Shown here one piece after another: positions 23,476 to 33,453 of a stretch of 64,000 nucleotides of DNA. The position numbers were made by a program, and so were the translations under genes. The stretch comes from Cercospora beticola. Lineage: Eukaryota > Ascomycota > Dothideomycetes > Mycosphaerellales > Mycosphaerellaceae. Location: contig NC_088938.1 in NCBI RefSeq assembly GCF_033473495.1, positions 3,782,001-3,846,000 of the forward strand. The letters run 5' to 3'. The notes beneath the pieces were generated by a model. The model was not told the origin of the DNA, searched no databases, and saw only the letters and a program-made list of their open reading frames with translations. The stretch's first letter is position 1, and each line of letters starts with the position of its first letter.

Positions 23476-24330
23476 ATGCTCCCCATAATCCTCCTCCTCG
23501 GCCCCTGCGGCATCGGCAAAGGAACTTTCGCTTCGACTCTCACCCAAGAGTACAACATCCACCACCTCTCCTGCGGAGACTGGCTTCGTTCCAAGACTGT
23601 TTCTCCGATCCTTGGTGTTTCCGACACCAACATAAACGACTACGTCGCTCTAGATTTCGACATTCCCGAAGCCTGGCTAATCGCATCCTATGGTAGCGAA
23701 TGGAAAGAAACAGCCCCTCCAGCTCTAGTCCTCTACGTCTGTTACAAACGAAACGAGAGCACGCCAGCCAGCATGTGGATCCGCGCCTTACCAGGCTTGA
23801 GATCAGAGTGCGAAATGGTGAGTTCTTCAGGAGCAAGAGCAATTCTTCTTGACAACTTCCCCAAGACACTGATACAGTCCGTGGCCTTCGACGAATGCTT
23901 CGGTAAAGAAAGTCTCCCCGTCCTCGCAATTTCCCTAACCTGCTCCACAGAGATTATCCTGCAACGCTTCCTCTCACGTTCGCGAGGGAACGACGATGCG
24001 AAGACGTTCGAGCGACGCCTTAGAAGATTCGAGATGGAGTCGCCGGCTGTTATCCAAAAGTATCGGAATTTGGGCAAATTGGTCCAGATTGAGGCGACGG
24101 GGACGCCGGAGGAGGTTTATCAGAAGGTGATGGGTGCGTTGGAAGGACACAAGGTCTGGAGAGTGATTTCGTGCGATACTGATCAACTTACTTCTAGGGA
24201 CCATCGTGCACGTTTGCCTTCTGTTGTGACTAAGTTGGAGAGGTCTCGAGCGAAAAAATTGTCGCCGGTCGTTGCAAGGGGATTCTCTGGGTCGGGTCCT
24301 GCTTCTGCCCCGATCTCGAGTCCAGTCTAG
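23476..24330 (+). CDS. Divergent adenylate/UMP-CMP kinase-like P-loop protein
   Basis: A 284-residue protein if translation starts at the ATG 23,476; the frame is open another 90 codons upstream but without a better ATG. Residues 9-17 (GPCGIGKGT) are a Walker A loop of the nucleoside monophosphate kinase type. LSCGDWLR at 31-38 corresponds to the L-S-T-G-D-x-L-R nucleotide-binding segment and DNFPK at 126-130 to the usual DGFPR. Residues 167-185 resemble the lid. LGKLVQIEATGTPEEVYQKV at 199-218 matches the C-terminal helix region of UMP-CMP kinases. The family phosphorylates nucleoside monophosphates with ATP, but the substitutions in the substrate-binding motifs and an about 65-residue low-homology C-terminal tail mean activity is uncertain. 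It is the first intact gene right of the repeat block. Confidence 0.65.
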   Translation: MLPIILLLGPCGIGKGTFASTLTQEYNIHHLSCGDWLRSKTVSPILGVSDTNINDYVALDFDIPEAWLIASYGSEWKETAPPALVLYVCYKRNESTPASMWIRALPGLRSECEMVSSSGARAILLDNFPKTLIQSVAFDECFGKESLPVLAISLTCSTEIILQRFLSRSRGNDDAKTFERRLRRFEMESPAVIQKYRNLGKLVQIEATGTPEEVYQKVMGALEGHKVWRVISCDTDQLTSRDHRARLPSVVTKLERSRAKKLSPVVARGFSGSGPASAPISSPV

Positions 24331-25010
24331 ATGGTTCTTTGATCATTGTTCCAGGGGACAAAGCGTTGCGCTGACATTGTGACCTGCAATGCATGAAGGT
24401 GGCCAATTCGTACCGGGACAAGATTGATATAGCAAGCACGCCAAGAAGTGCCTCAAGCACTGAGGATCCAGAATGAACGACGTTTAGCAAAGTTGCAACA
24501 CTTGTCGTCATGTAGCCATATGAATTTTCGGTGCAATCATTTGTTTATCGTAGTGTAGTCATCCCACGTGCATCAGGAAGAAGCCTTGCGAAGTCCCATA
24601 GAGCAAAGCAAAAGTCGCTAGTGTCTGGCCGGCACGTTGCAGTAGTGCGCCTCCTCTGCGCCGCGTGAGGAGTACGATGCAGCACGGAGTCAGCCTTGTG
24701 CATATGAGCCTCGAAGTTGGGCACCACACCGTCCATGGAAAATCGGCGCGGTTGGGTGTTTTCGATCAGTAAATTGCATGTTGTCTCCAAGATCATAAGG
24801 ATGCGAGATCGAATGGCAATACTTCGCGTCGAGTCGATCCGGCCTAAAGTGCACTTCTTCCATCTCACCCGGTCATGATTTCCATTGACCCGGTGGGAGC
24901 ATCTGCGAAGCCCAACACTGGCATCGATAGCTCGGTGCGGTGGACGGGCCACGTTGCTTGAGGTCGGGACCCATCCCTTTGTGTACACCAACTGGTTCGT
25001 AGGCAGCACC
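24331..25010. other. Intergenic region between convergent genes
   Basis: This lies between the 3' ends of the kinase-like gene (+) and the Zn2Cys6 gene (-). A 154-codon minus-strand opening (24,545-25,009) shows no family resemblance, and I do not support it as a gene. Nothing else is recognised. Confidence 0.5.
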
Positions 25011-26269
25011 TTAGCTACCAGGAACTATGCCTTGGTCAACAGCTTTCCTCGGCCACTCCATCCAGACCGTACAAGAAGACTTCGACAATAGGTCGTCCAC
25101 AACAGCCACGATTTCTTGACCGCCGCCCTTAACCCACCAATGTCCTTGGACGTCTAAGTGGTGCAACAGAACACCAAAATAGGCAAAGAGTAAGAGCGCT
25201 GCCGGTCTCTTCTCCGTCAGGTGCGAGAAGAATGTCTCCGATGTCGAGTACACCCACAGCAGTGGACCTGCTGACCCCTTGTGTTCACTCCAGTCGGCGA
25301 TCGGTTCTTGTGTTGAGCCAGGTCGCATGGTAAATGCGAAGCTCTTGCGCAGATTGTACAGTGTTTCATCATACAACTCGTGGTCGGTGTCATCAGTCCA
25401 AACGGTGGATAGATGGCGTAAATGTTCGTCTCCGGGCCATGCGATGCATTCAGGATCCAGCTCGTCCCAGTCTCCATAGTTCAGAACAGGGGCTAGATGG
25501 CCTGATCGCACACGGTCGTAAGTTGGCTCCAGCAATACCTGCACGCCTCTAACCATCGGAATCCAGGTGGGGCCTAGTACACGCTGCTCAACATCATCGT
25601 CGCTTTCCTTGCCGAAGCGGAAGTTCATGCACAATACTATGACAACATTGATTGTCGCGCAAGCAAACAATGCTTCACAGAGCTCCACCGAAAGCTCTGG
25701 TATGCGGTGCATGGTTTTGTGAAAATCGCGCAATGCTTCCACGTGGTGGTACACCGCATCATGCCAATAGTGAGAAGTCCGTGCGACAAGCTCCTGGTCA
25801 GCCAGATGCAGAGCAGATAAACTCAGAATGGCGTGGAGGACGAAGTGGTGTTTGAAACCGATCCGAGGGAAAATGTCTTGCCACAAATCATGTCCTTTTG
25901 GAGATGCATCGATGCTGCGACTTCCCACGCGAGTCCAATGATGCAGAAGGTAAAGGTCATTTGCGCTGAGAGTGATGCCGTCGTTGTCGAGAGGTGCAGC
26001 CGGTGATTCGGCCGGAGTGGACGGCGAGGCAGTGACATTTACGGTTTCCGATTGGTCTTTGTAGACACAGTCATGGTCATACCGCTCACACGCAAGACAG
26101 CGTGGCCTGGTCTCGTCACACTGCCGGGGCTGATCAGCATGTTTGGCGCCACCAAGTCATGGTATAAGAACGGCGCTCCTACCTTGATGCGGCGTCTTCT
26201 GCATTCTTTGCAGCCATTTCTTGACTTCCGATGCGGTCTTCGCCTGCCCTGAACGGCATTCTGGGACAT
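25011..26269 (-). CDS. Zn2Cys6 transcription factor, fungal-specific domain
   Basis: A two-exon gene: exon 1 is 26,269-26,183, a 62-bp intron follows (26,182-26,121), and exon 2 is 26,120-25,011, giving 398 residues. The DNA-binding domain has the canonical spacing C20-x2-C23-x6-C30-x6-C37-x2-C40-x6-C47 within HRKSRNGCKECRRRRIK and CDETRPRC; the intron falls exactly between K29 and C30, a common position in this class. The rest resembles the Fungal_trans_2 type domain seen in Upc2-like regulators, with an N-terminal HHFVLHAILSLSALHLA helix. Such proteins bind DNA in the nucleus and often control adjacent pathway genes. It shares a 391-bp divergent promoter with the hydroxylase gene, which suggests, without proving, local regulation. 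Confidence 0.9.
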
Positions 26270-26328
26270 CGTGTGGTGCGATCCGATCCCAATGGATGGT
26301 TTTGCGTGGCATTGGTGTGAAGTGCAAT

Positions 26329-26353
26329 TGCGAGATACGAAATACGATTTACG
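26329..26353 (+). promoter_or_regulatory. Tandem heptamer TRCGARA in the TF/hydroxylase promoter
   Basis: Three heptamers TGCGAGA, TACGAAA and TACGATT followed by TACG lie end to end, 60 bp upstream of the regulator's ATG and 308 bp upstream of the hydroxylase ATG. The same heptamer array occurs in the RTA1/GH10 promoter at 29,429-29,460. A binding role is inferred from position and sharing only. Confidence 0.45.
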
Positions 26354-26660
26354 CGGAGCTAGTCGATGCTGAGTCAGATATTGCTGCCTCAGGCTGTCAA
26401 CTGCAAACACATTGACATTGCCCACGGATGGCCGGCTTTCCTGACCAGGAAGATACAACACATGCAAAGTCTGTATGAGAAATACCATCGGGCACTGGTG
26501 CCAAGCTTGGATCGAACATCGCGCCAAGTTCAATTCGCTGTCAGCTAACCGGATCTCCCCAGGTCCTAGATTATGACTGCATATATGAGCATGAGTACCG
26601 CCCCGTGTTCTCCCTGCAGTCGATTTCAATACGTATAGCAGTCTCAATACCTAGCCTGTC

Positions 26661-27634
26661 ATGGCCGCTTCTCCATCAGGAATGATACAGGCGACGCTCA
26701 ACTACTTCTTAGACCCCAAGGATGGTGGCACTATTGACCACTACGAAGGTTCTGTAGGCGAGAAGCGCCGGAAGCATGCGCCATTTGTAGTCGACATAAA
26801 AGACATTCGCGGACGCGAGAAAGATTTCACTCTCGACAGCCACGGCTTTCAGCTCGTGAAGAAGGAATTCACGGAGCAGACATTCGACGATGAAGATCGC
26901 ATCAGAGAGCAATACTATCCCGAAGTGGCTGACCTGGTCAAACGACTAACGGGCGCAACGAAAGTCGTCCCTGGCCAGCATGTTGTTCGCCGCCAGTCAT
27001 GGATCTCAGCATTTGAGGAAGAAAAGAATTTGCCAAACGATGCACGGTCAGTAGGTCCAAGTAACGCTAGATGGGTCCATTGTGGTACGGTGAACTGCTC
27101 GCGACAGCAATGCACCCTCTCATTGACACACAATCAGATCTCACATTCGAAGGAGCGCGAGAGCGCGTCAAAAAGCTCTGCCCAGAATACGCAGACAAAT
27201 TGCACAAATATCGCTGGGCAACAATCAACGTCTGGAAACCATTCGATCATCCAGTTACGCGTGATGGATTATGCTTTGCCGACCCTTCCAGCATTCGCGA
27301 CGATGAGCTGCGAACCATCAACTTGTATCTCCCCTCTCGGCGTGACAGCGCTCAGCAAGATAGCGACAAAGATGGAGCCGACGGAAAACACTGGAACGAT
27401 GTCGTTCAGAGTTGGCAATGTGCTCCTCCTGCTACGCGCGATCAACATAAGTGGTACTACGCGTCTGAAATGAGACCAGATGAGGTGCTGTTGTTGAAGA
27501 TCTCGGACTCGAAGAAAGGCGTTGCGGATAAGTCGTTGCATACAAGCTTTACGAGTGAGTATGATCATGGTCCGGAGAGGCATAGCATTGAGGTGAGGTG
27601 TAGAGTAATCTGGGAGGATCAGTCATCGGACTAG
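26661..27634 (+). CDS. CmcJ/NvfI (asaB)-type hydroxylase/desaturase
   Basis: Exons 26,661-27,084 and 27,138-27,634 with a 53-bp intron give 306 residues; splicing joins WVHC to DLTFEGARERV, restoring the conserved VHxDxT segment. The N-terminus ATLNYFLDPKDGG, the middle YRWATINVWKPFDHPVTRDG and the C-terminal WYYASEMRPDEVLLLKISDS followed by HSIEVRCRVIW are characteristic of the fungal hydroxylase/desaturase family that includes AsaB (aspergillic acid) and is called GA4-desaturase-like or CmcJ-like. These act as tailoring oxidoreductases in secondary metabolism. The substrate is unknown here. The gene is divergent from the Zn2Cys6 regulator, separated by 391 bp that includes a heptamer repeat. 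The start ATG sits in a good context (GTCATGGCC). Confidence 0.88.
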
Positions 27635-27866
27635 GAGTCTTGGTGCTATCAAGAGATCAGTGCTCGAAGAGAGGCTTGATCGTGGATCTCACCTTTAGCT
27701 TAATGAACTGTGCTTTTGCCGCGAAGATTCAAATTGCTTTCTCGCCGTGGGATGAAGACGAATGTAGAGATGACGCATGCGACAAGTGATGAAAAGCCTG
27801 GAACATTTTCTATAATCTATGAAGTTCTGTGATCGTCTTCAAAGCCGGAAACAATGCGAGTTGGAA

Positions 27867-28092
27867 CTCTAGACTGGTTGGCGATTGAGCAGCGGGAGTC
27901 CTGTCTGATCCGAATCGGGAAATCCTGCTAGTGATCTCGCTGGGATGGATCGCATTGTACAACGCGAAGACAGCTTGACCTCTAGACTGATTGGCGGTTG
28001 AGAAGATGATGTCCGTGCTTGTGCGAATCGGCGATACTGCTGGTGATCTCGCTTGGATGGATCCCGTTGTACAATGCGAAAACGAACAGCAT
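27867..28092 (-). repeat. 113-bp tandem duplication at the 3' end of the RTA1 gene
   Basis: The segment beginning CTCTAGACTG at 27,980 recurs at 27,867 with an offset of 113 bp. The copy nearer the gene (27,980-28,092) supplies the last codons and stop. The outer copy, lying past the stop, still encodes a variant of the same tail (ALYNAIHPSEITSR on the minus strand). Confidence 0.8.
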
Positions 28093-28913
28093 CAGGCATG
28101 CGTCGAAGACGTACAGGTAGACCTCGTATCTCAGCAGGTAGCCGTTATTGCCCTGCAAATATTCGATCACTCGAAAGACGGATCTGACGAAGATGGCCAG
28201 GCTGACTCCGAGCAGCGCCCAGCAGTGTCTCTTCCACGGTAGGCCGGTATTGTAACTGCTCGTGGTCGAGACCTTGTTCATGCGCCAGTAGAATGTGCTG
28301 CTGGCAACCATGAAGAAGCCAAAGAAAAATATCTGCACGAAGAGTCCAGCCACAACGATCTTTTCGCCGGTCTCCATGGCGGAGAGCGTGCCGCTGGACA
28401 TGATTCCACCGCCGGCTCCCTGTCCGATGATGGCAATGACGTCGCCGGTCACGAAGATTTTCGTCAGCCATTGCTTGCGGACGATCGAGAAGCGCTCTCC
28501 GTTTGTGGCGAGGATGATCCGTCCGAGTGTCATGTAGATGGATGCAGCGCAGAAGGCCGGTGCGATCAGTAAGGTCATCGTCTGCATGATGTATGGTCCA
28601 AGAGCCCACTGGTCCTGTGATGAGATTGCTCGACCGATATAGCCAACGATCTCACCTGAGGTGCTTCAATCAGCCTTCATTGTACGAAGAGCACGCCATT
28701 GGCGCTGTGCGGAGAGACGAGATACTTACAGAAACCTCCGATGAGGAAAGGTATGAGATACCATGTTCGCGACCGGATGCATTGCACAACGTGCAGGCCA
28801 ACTGTGATGCTGAAAACGATAGCGAAGATGATGGCCGCAGCTAGGCTCGGATGGTAGCGGTAGAAGACGAAGTAGTTCGGGTCATCCAGAGCGGGATGAG
28901 TGTCTGAAGACAT
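27982..28913 (-). CDS. RTA1-family seven-helix membrane protein
   Basis: Exon 1 is 28,913-28,730, the intron 28,729-28,656 (74 bp, GTAAGT to CTCAG) and exon 2 28,655-27,982, giving 285 residues. Splicing yields FLIGGFCEIVGYIGRA, the conserved RTA1 segment, followed by LGPYIMQTMTLLIAPAFCAA. Seven hydrophobic segments are visible, for example AAAIIFAIVFSITVGLHV and KIVVAGLFVQIFFFGFFMVA. Family members (RTA1, RSB1, PUG1) are plasma-membrane proteins linked to lipid translocation, sterol-toxin resistance or porphyrin uptake. In a metabolite cluster such a protein may confer self-protection, which is inference. The C-terminus was altered by a 113-bp tandem duplication whose second copy lies beyond the stop. 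The gene is divergent from the GH10 gene. Confidence 0.9.
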
Positions 28914-29698
28914 GGCGTCGGTGGTCGAATGTTGGTCGGTTCAAATGGTCCTCGTGGCTTTCTTAGTTCTCTGATGGAAAAAGCACGGTAGCTGTGTAGG
29001 CAGACCCGAAGCCGCGATGAAAGAAAGAAGCTGGGAGTTGTAGAGCCTGACTGGTGAATGCAATCATGGCCCCGGGATTGCTTCACTCTTATGTCTCGAA
29101 TGCTCTTGCCGACAGAAGATGGTAGCGAAACAGATACGGCCAGGCAGCCGCATAAACATCAAAGTCTTGTACAGCCACAAGAGAAGATTGCGTATGGGTC
29201 TTCTAGTCGGCTGCCATGCGTATCGCGTTTAGTCGTTTGGCAGACGTCGATGGCTCCGGGCCAGAGGCGCGAGGGCGGCGGTGGCAGGCCGCACATGGCA
29301 GTCCACGCCGGCACGAGACGGCCATTGCTGCATTTTCTGCTCCAGAAAGACCAGATGAGATCTAGCGTGCGATGTTGCCGACCGGTGTTTGCATAGGGCT
29401 GAAGAAACTGCGTACCAAAGGGGCAGAATGCGAGATGCGAAGTGCGAAATACGAAATACGTTGGACGCGCCGACCCTCCAGCCACATTCGGTCCGTCTGC
29501 ACTGGCCACTCGGCGTCCGAGATATGGCTTGGCGCGGCTGCCTACGATTCGACTTCGGCTCCATCTGAACTACATCACTTCTCCTACTTGACTGTGTAAC
29601 CTGTATAAGAGCAAAGCCATGGAAGCAGCAATGGAAGCATCAAACGCAGCCACAGGTGAAGCATCGATACCACCCAGCCACTACGACACCGGATAATC
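28914..29698. promoter_or_regulatory. Shared divergent promoter of RTA1 and GH10 genes
   Basis: 785 bp between two divergent ATGs. It contains the heptamer array at 29,429-29,460. Short ORFs here overlap on both strands and show no family resemblance. Confidence 0.5.
29429..29460 (+). promoter_or_regulatory. Tandem heptamer TRCGARA in the RTA1/GH10 promoter
   Basis: Four heptamers (TGCGAGA, TGCGAAG, TGCGAAA, TACGAAA) plus TACG lie directly end to end, 239 bp before the GH10 ATG and 516 bp before the RTA1 ATG. It is the same motif and the same 7-bp period as at 26,329. Confidence 0.45.
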
Positions 29699-30739
29699 AT
29701 GAAGACTACCGAGATTTCCGTTGCCCTGCTTGGAGTTTTGGGGCAAGCCCTTCAAGTCCCATGCACCGGAACAACAACACTCAAGTATGAATCAGAGCGC
29801 AACGGCATTCTCATTGGGTCTGGAGCCATCAATCCAGCATACCTGAACGACCCAAAATTTGCAGCCGTTCTGAGCAGAGAGTTCAAGAGCATTTCGCCGG
29901 AGAATGAGCTGAAATGGACTTTTGTCAATCCATACGAAGGATATTACAACTGGACCGGATTGGACCGCCTGGTTCGCTACGCACACGATCATGACATGGT
30001 CATCAAAGGACACGGCTTGATCTCGAACTGCTGCAATCCAGATCATATCCTCAACATCACCGAGCCTGAAGTGCTGCATGCCGCACTGACGTCCCACTTC
30101 GAAGCCGTCATGCATCGGTACGCCGATAGCATGAACCGATGGGACGTCGTATCTGAGGCTTTGGAGCCCATGGGCGGCGGTCTTCAAGCCAACTTCTTTT
30201 ACAACATCTCCGGACCAGGCTACATTGCTGATGCTTTCCGCATCGCCCGCGCTGCAGATCCAAAAGCCAAACTCTTCCTCAATGAGAACCTTGTGGAAAC
30301 ATATGCCAACAAGCGCCAAGAGCTGTACGACCTGGTATCCGGACTCGTTGCGGAAGGCGTGCCCATCGATGGCATCGCATTGCAGATGCACATTACAGAG
30401 GTCGCTCCCGAACCTGGTGTCATCACTTCCATGGTCAGGTCGTATAACGAGCTAGGTCTGGAAGTTTCGATCGCGGAGCTAGACGTCCACACGCTCAACT
30501 CCACTCTCCAAGCTGAGATTTACGGTGCTGTCATGCGCGAGTCCCTGGCGGCGGGCATCATAGACATCAGCTTCTGGGGATTCACGGACAAGCATCTCTA
30601 TACCTGGCTTCCAGGCGCGAAGCCGCTGATCTTCAATGAGACATACTATCCGAAGGCTGCCTACTACGCAACTCATGCCGCGCTGGCAGATTTCAACAGT
30701 CGTGTTGAGAGCGATCTGGTATCGCATCCGGCTCCCTAA
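29699..30739 (+). CDS. Divergent GH10 family glycoside hydrolase (xylanase-like), secreted
   Basis: A single-exon protein of 346 residues, usual for a GH10 catalytic domain. Residues 1-20 form a signal-peptide-like hydrophobic start. GH10 landmarks are visible: SPENELKW at 66-73, WDVVSEAL at 148-155 holding the acid/base Glu153, GIALQMHI at 225-232, and SIAELD at 257-262 with the nucleophile Glu260, then FWGFTDKHLYTW at 292-303. GH10 enzymes hydrolyse beta-1,4-xylan by retention outside the cell. Two conserved features differ: the Asn before the acid/base (usual WDVVNE) is Ser, and the usual GHTLVWHSQ strand reads GHGLISNCC, losing the subsite His and Trp. Specificity may therefore not be ordinary xylan. 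It is divergent from RTA1. Confidence 0.88.
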   Translation: MKTTEISVALLGVLGQALQVPCTGTTTLKYESERNGILIGSGAINPAYLNDPKFAAVLSREFKSISPENELKWTFVNPYEGYYNWTGLDRLVRYAHDHDMVIKGHGLISNCCNPDHILNITEPEVLHAALTSHFEAVMHRYADSMNRWDVVSEALEPMGGGLQANFFYNISGPGYIADAFRIARAADPKAKLFLNENLVETYANKRQELYDLVSGLVAEGVPIDGIALQMHITEVAPEPGVITSMVRSYNELGLEVSIAELDVHTLNSTLQAEIYGAVMRESLAAGIIDISFWGFTDKHLYTWLPGAKPLIFNETYYPKAAYYATHAALADFNSRVESDLVSHPAP

Positions 30740-31632
30740 AAATCCACCCTCAGCCTCTGCAAGAACTAGCCTTCCGGCTGCCTGCCACAAGGTTTTGCCA
30801 AGTGGTGGCGACTCGACCTCTATTCACTCACGTTCTGTACGAAATCTATTCATGTATCTTAACAGACCTGCAGCACTTCTGCCGTTCGCCAAATCTTTCA
30901 ACTATAAGCTCTTCCTACAGCTTCTTCAGCATTCTGTCGGCTGTTCCAGTTGCGATGGAGCTCGCTGCAGCATCTGAATTGGAACTGATTTTCTTTGCAC
31001 CATCGACAGTGACAACCAAGAATCTCAAGCATCCGCTGACTACGCTACAGCCTGAGCTCACGCCTCACCAGATCTCATCTTCTCGATCCGATTGTCACAG
31101 CGATCGATTTCCTCCCGCCACACATCCAACGCATGAAGCTTATATCCATGTACCCAACAGAATCCACGATCTCGGATGGGATTGGTAGCCCAATGTTGAG
31201 CACCGCAGACATCATGCTTTTGCACTGCCTTCGGCGTCCTAGCGATTGCGCCCCACAGTCGCCAGACAGATTTCTGCACCCAGTATGATGTGCACAAAGT
31301 CTAAGCGCTCGACAACCAATCCGCATAACTTGGCTTCTGCTACAACGATGTCCCATGAGGCACAACATCTGAGCGCGTGCTCAAGGCTTCACGACGATCA
31401 TTCCGGGTCAATGTTCTCGTCCCCACACTTCCGATGCGTCGACCATGCAGTCGGTACCAGCTCTCACAAGCCAATATCTGCAAGGTATTTTTAGACTTCG
31501 GCGCCATTGCATATCGCATGGCGGGGCACGATATGAGAGCTCGGTGTGTTTCAAGACATTCATATCTTCACGACTTCGAACTCGACCACATTCACGCGGC
31601 AACCTGAACCTCCAAGAACTACAACAAGCAAA
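30740..31632. other. Intergenic region before the O-methyltransferase
   Basis: A 128-codon opening at 30,802 starts with a non-ATG codon and has no family resemblance. The last 100 bases before 31,633 are CA-rich and probably 5' UTR. Nothing further is recognised. Confidence 0.5.
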
Positions 31633-32951
31633 ATGACCACCCAAGACAAAACCCAAGAGCTCCTCCAGCTCCTCAGCAAAGCTCAAGACCTCGCCCAAGA
31701 CCTCGCCTCCTCCAACGCCCTCGACCCCAAAACCCAAGCCCACCTCACTCAACTCTCCAAAACCCTCCACCAAACCCTCCAACCCCCCGTAGCCCGCATC
31801 GCAGACACAATCCAATCCCCCTACCAACTCGGCGTCCTCGCAACAGCCCTCTCAGCCGGCTGGCTCGAACATCTCCACACCGCCGGCCCCTCAGGCCTCA
31901 CAATCAACGACCTCGCCTCCAAATCCTCCACATCCCCCTCCCTGACCCTCCGTCTAATCCGCTACCTCAGCGCCTCCAACCTCCTCACCCAACTCTCCTC
32001 CTCTCCAGAAACCTTCTCCACAACCCCCACAACATCCCTCCTCACCACCACCCCCGGCCTCTCCAGCGGAATAAAACATGCAATCCACTGCTACGCCCTG
32101 CCCGTCTCCAAAATGCCCGAATTCTTCCAAAAACACGGCTACAACGAACCTTCGGGACCAGAGAACTGTCTCTATTCTTATGCATATGGTCGTTCACATT
32201 GGGAAGCTACGACGAAACAACCAGAGATTGCGAAGTGGTTTAATGAATTCATGGCCATGGCGACGTTTAGTATGAAGAGTTGGGTGGATGTTTTTGATGT
32301 GGGGAAACTAAAAGTTCAAATCAAAAATGAGGATGCTGATGGGAACAAAGACAAGGAAAATGGGGAGGGGATTATGTTAATCGATGTCGGAGGCGGGCGA
32401 GGCCATGAATTGGAGAAATTGGCAAAAAGGAAAAATGAATTGGGAATGAAAGGAAAATTAATATTGCAAGATCGAAAAGAAGTCCTCGAACAAGTTCCAT
32501 CAGAATGGAAAGGATTATTCGAAAAGGAAGTGCATGATTTCTTCAAACCGCAAGAGGAGAAATTTTGGGGGGCGAGGACATATTATGTGAGTTTGAATCC
32601 ACTTTGAATTCAGAAAGGGTATTGTTCATACTGACACTGTCTTTCCAGATGCGAAAAATCATGCACGACTGGACAGATCTCCACTGCTCAACAATCCTCA
32701 GCCATCTCCGCGATGCGATGAAACCAGGGTATTCGACGTTGCTGATCAATGATATTGTCGTTCCGGAACGGGATTGTCAATTGCGGACTGCGTCGTTGGA
32801 TTTGATCATGTTGACGGTGTGTGCTGGGAAGCAGCGGACGGAGAAAGAGTGGCATGAGTTGGTTGAAGGCGTGAAAGGGTTGCAGATTGTGAAGATTTGG
32901 CCTTTGGAGGAGAGTGGTGAGAGTGTGATTGAAGTGGTTCGTGGAGATTGA
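31633..32951 (+). CDS. COMT-type SAM-dependent O-methyltransferase
   Basis: Exons 31,633-32,586 and 32,649-32,951 with a 62-bp intron (GTGAGT to TTCCAG) give 418 residues. The N-terminal dimerisation/winged-helix region runs to about residue 145 (QSPYQLGVLATALSAGWLEH). IMLIDVGGGRGHELEKL near 247-263 is the SAM-binding glycine-rich loop, KLILQD the following acidic strand, and RKIMHDWTD at 320-328 supplies the catalytic His324 characteristic of plant-COMT-like enzymes. Fungal members methylate hydroxyls of polyketide or phenolic metabolites. The region AFTTPTT...SGIKHAIHCYALPVSKMPEF resembles secondary-metabolite methyltransferases. The first 500 bases are extremely C-rich on the coding strand, then the gene turns A/G-rich near 32,140. 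Confidence 0.9.
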
Positions 32952-33453
32952 TCCGGGTGGTAGGATTTTATTTCGTGCAGGTCAGAGATATCGTCCGGGA
33001 TGGGGGATGTCCGATGTCCCGTTGTGAGCGCTGCTGTGGCTCGGGAACCCTAGTTGCGGGTTCTGAAGGTTGTGCTTGTGTGCGAATTCGTAGTGACTGA
33101 GGATCCTTTTGCTTACTCTTTGTAGAGTGGCCTATTTCATTAGATAGAATTTCGCATATCATACACTGACCGAAACCACCAGACTCTCCACGACGACGTT
33201 CCTCTGTTGTCCTTCGCCGGCCGAAGCTGGGCGTCTTTGTGCTGTTAATTCGAGGCTTCGTGTTTCTTGCCTCGCCAAACCTCCTCCGCTCTGATTCCGA
33301 AACCGCTTGACCTGATGTCTCATCTGCGAAGCCGGAGTTCTCCTCACGTCCACCTTTAAATTTGTTGCTGGTGTTGGATTGTCCTCCAGAGCACCCGCCG
33401 TTGATCTTGCGATCTTTGTCGCAGTGCCCGTGCTGATAGCCACGGTCGTCAAA
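32952..33453. other. Intergenic region between convergent genes
   Basis: About 500 bp between the 3' ends of the O-methyltransferase (+) and the next gene (-). Openings at 32,968-33,162 and 33,159-33,512 on the minus strand show no recognisable content. Confidence 0.5.

Noticed and set aside
24545..25009. 154-codon minus-strand opening after the Zn2Cys6 gene
   Set aside because: No family resemblance, follows the stop of the regulator, and no splice site links it to that gene.
29792..30391. 199-codon antisense opening over the GH10 gene
   Set aside because: Antisense shadow of a clear GH10 reading frame with catalytic motifs on the plus strand.
31408..31827. 139-codon minus-strand opening over the O-methyltransferase start
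   Set aside because: Gly/Glu-rich translation is the shadow of the C-rich coding strand of the real gene.
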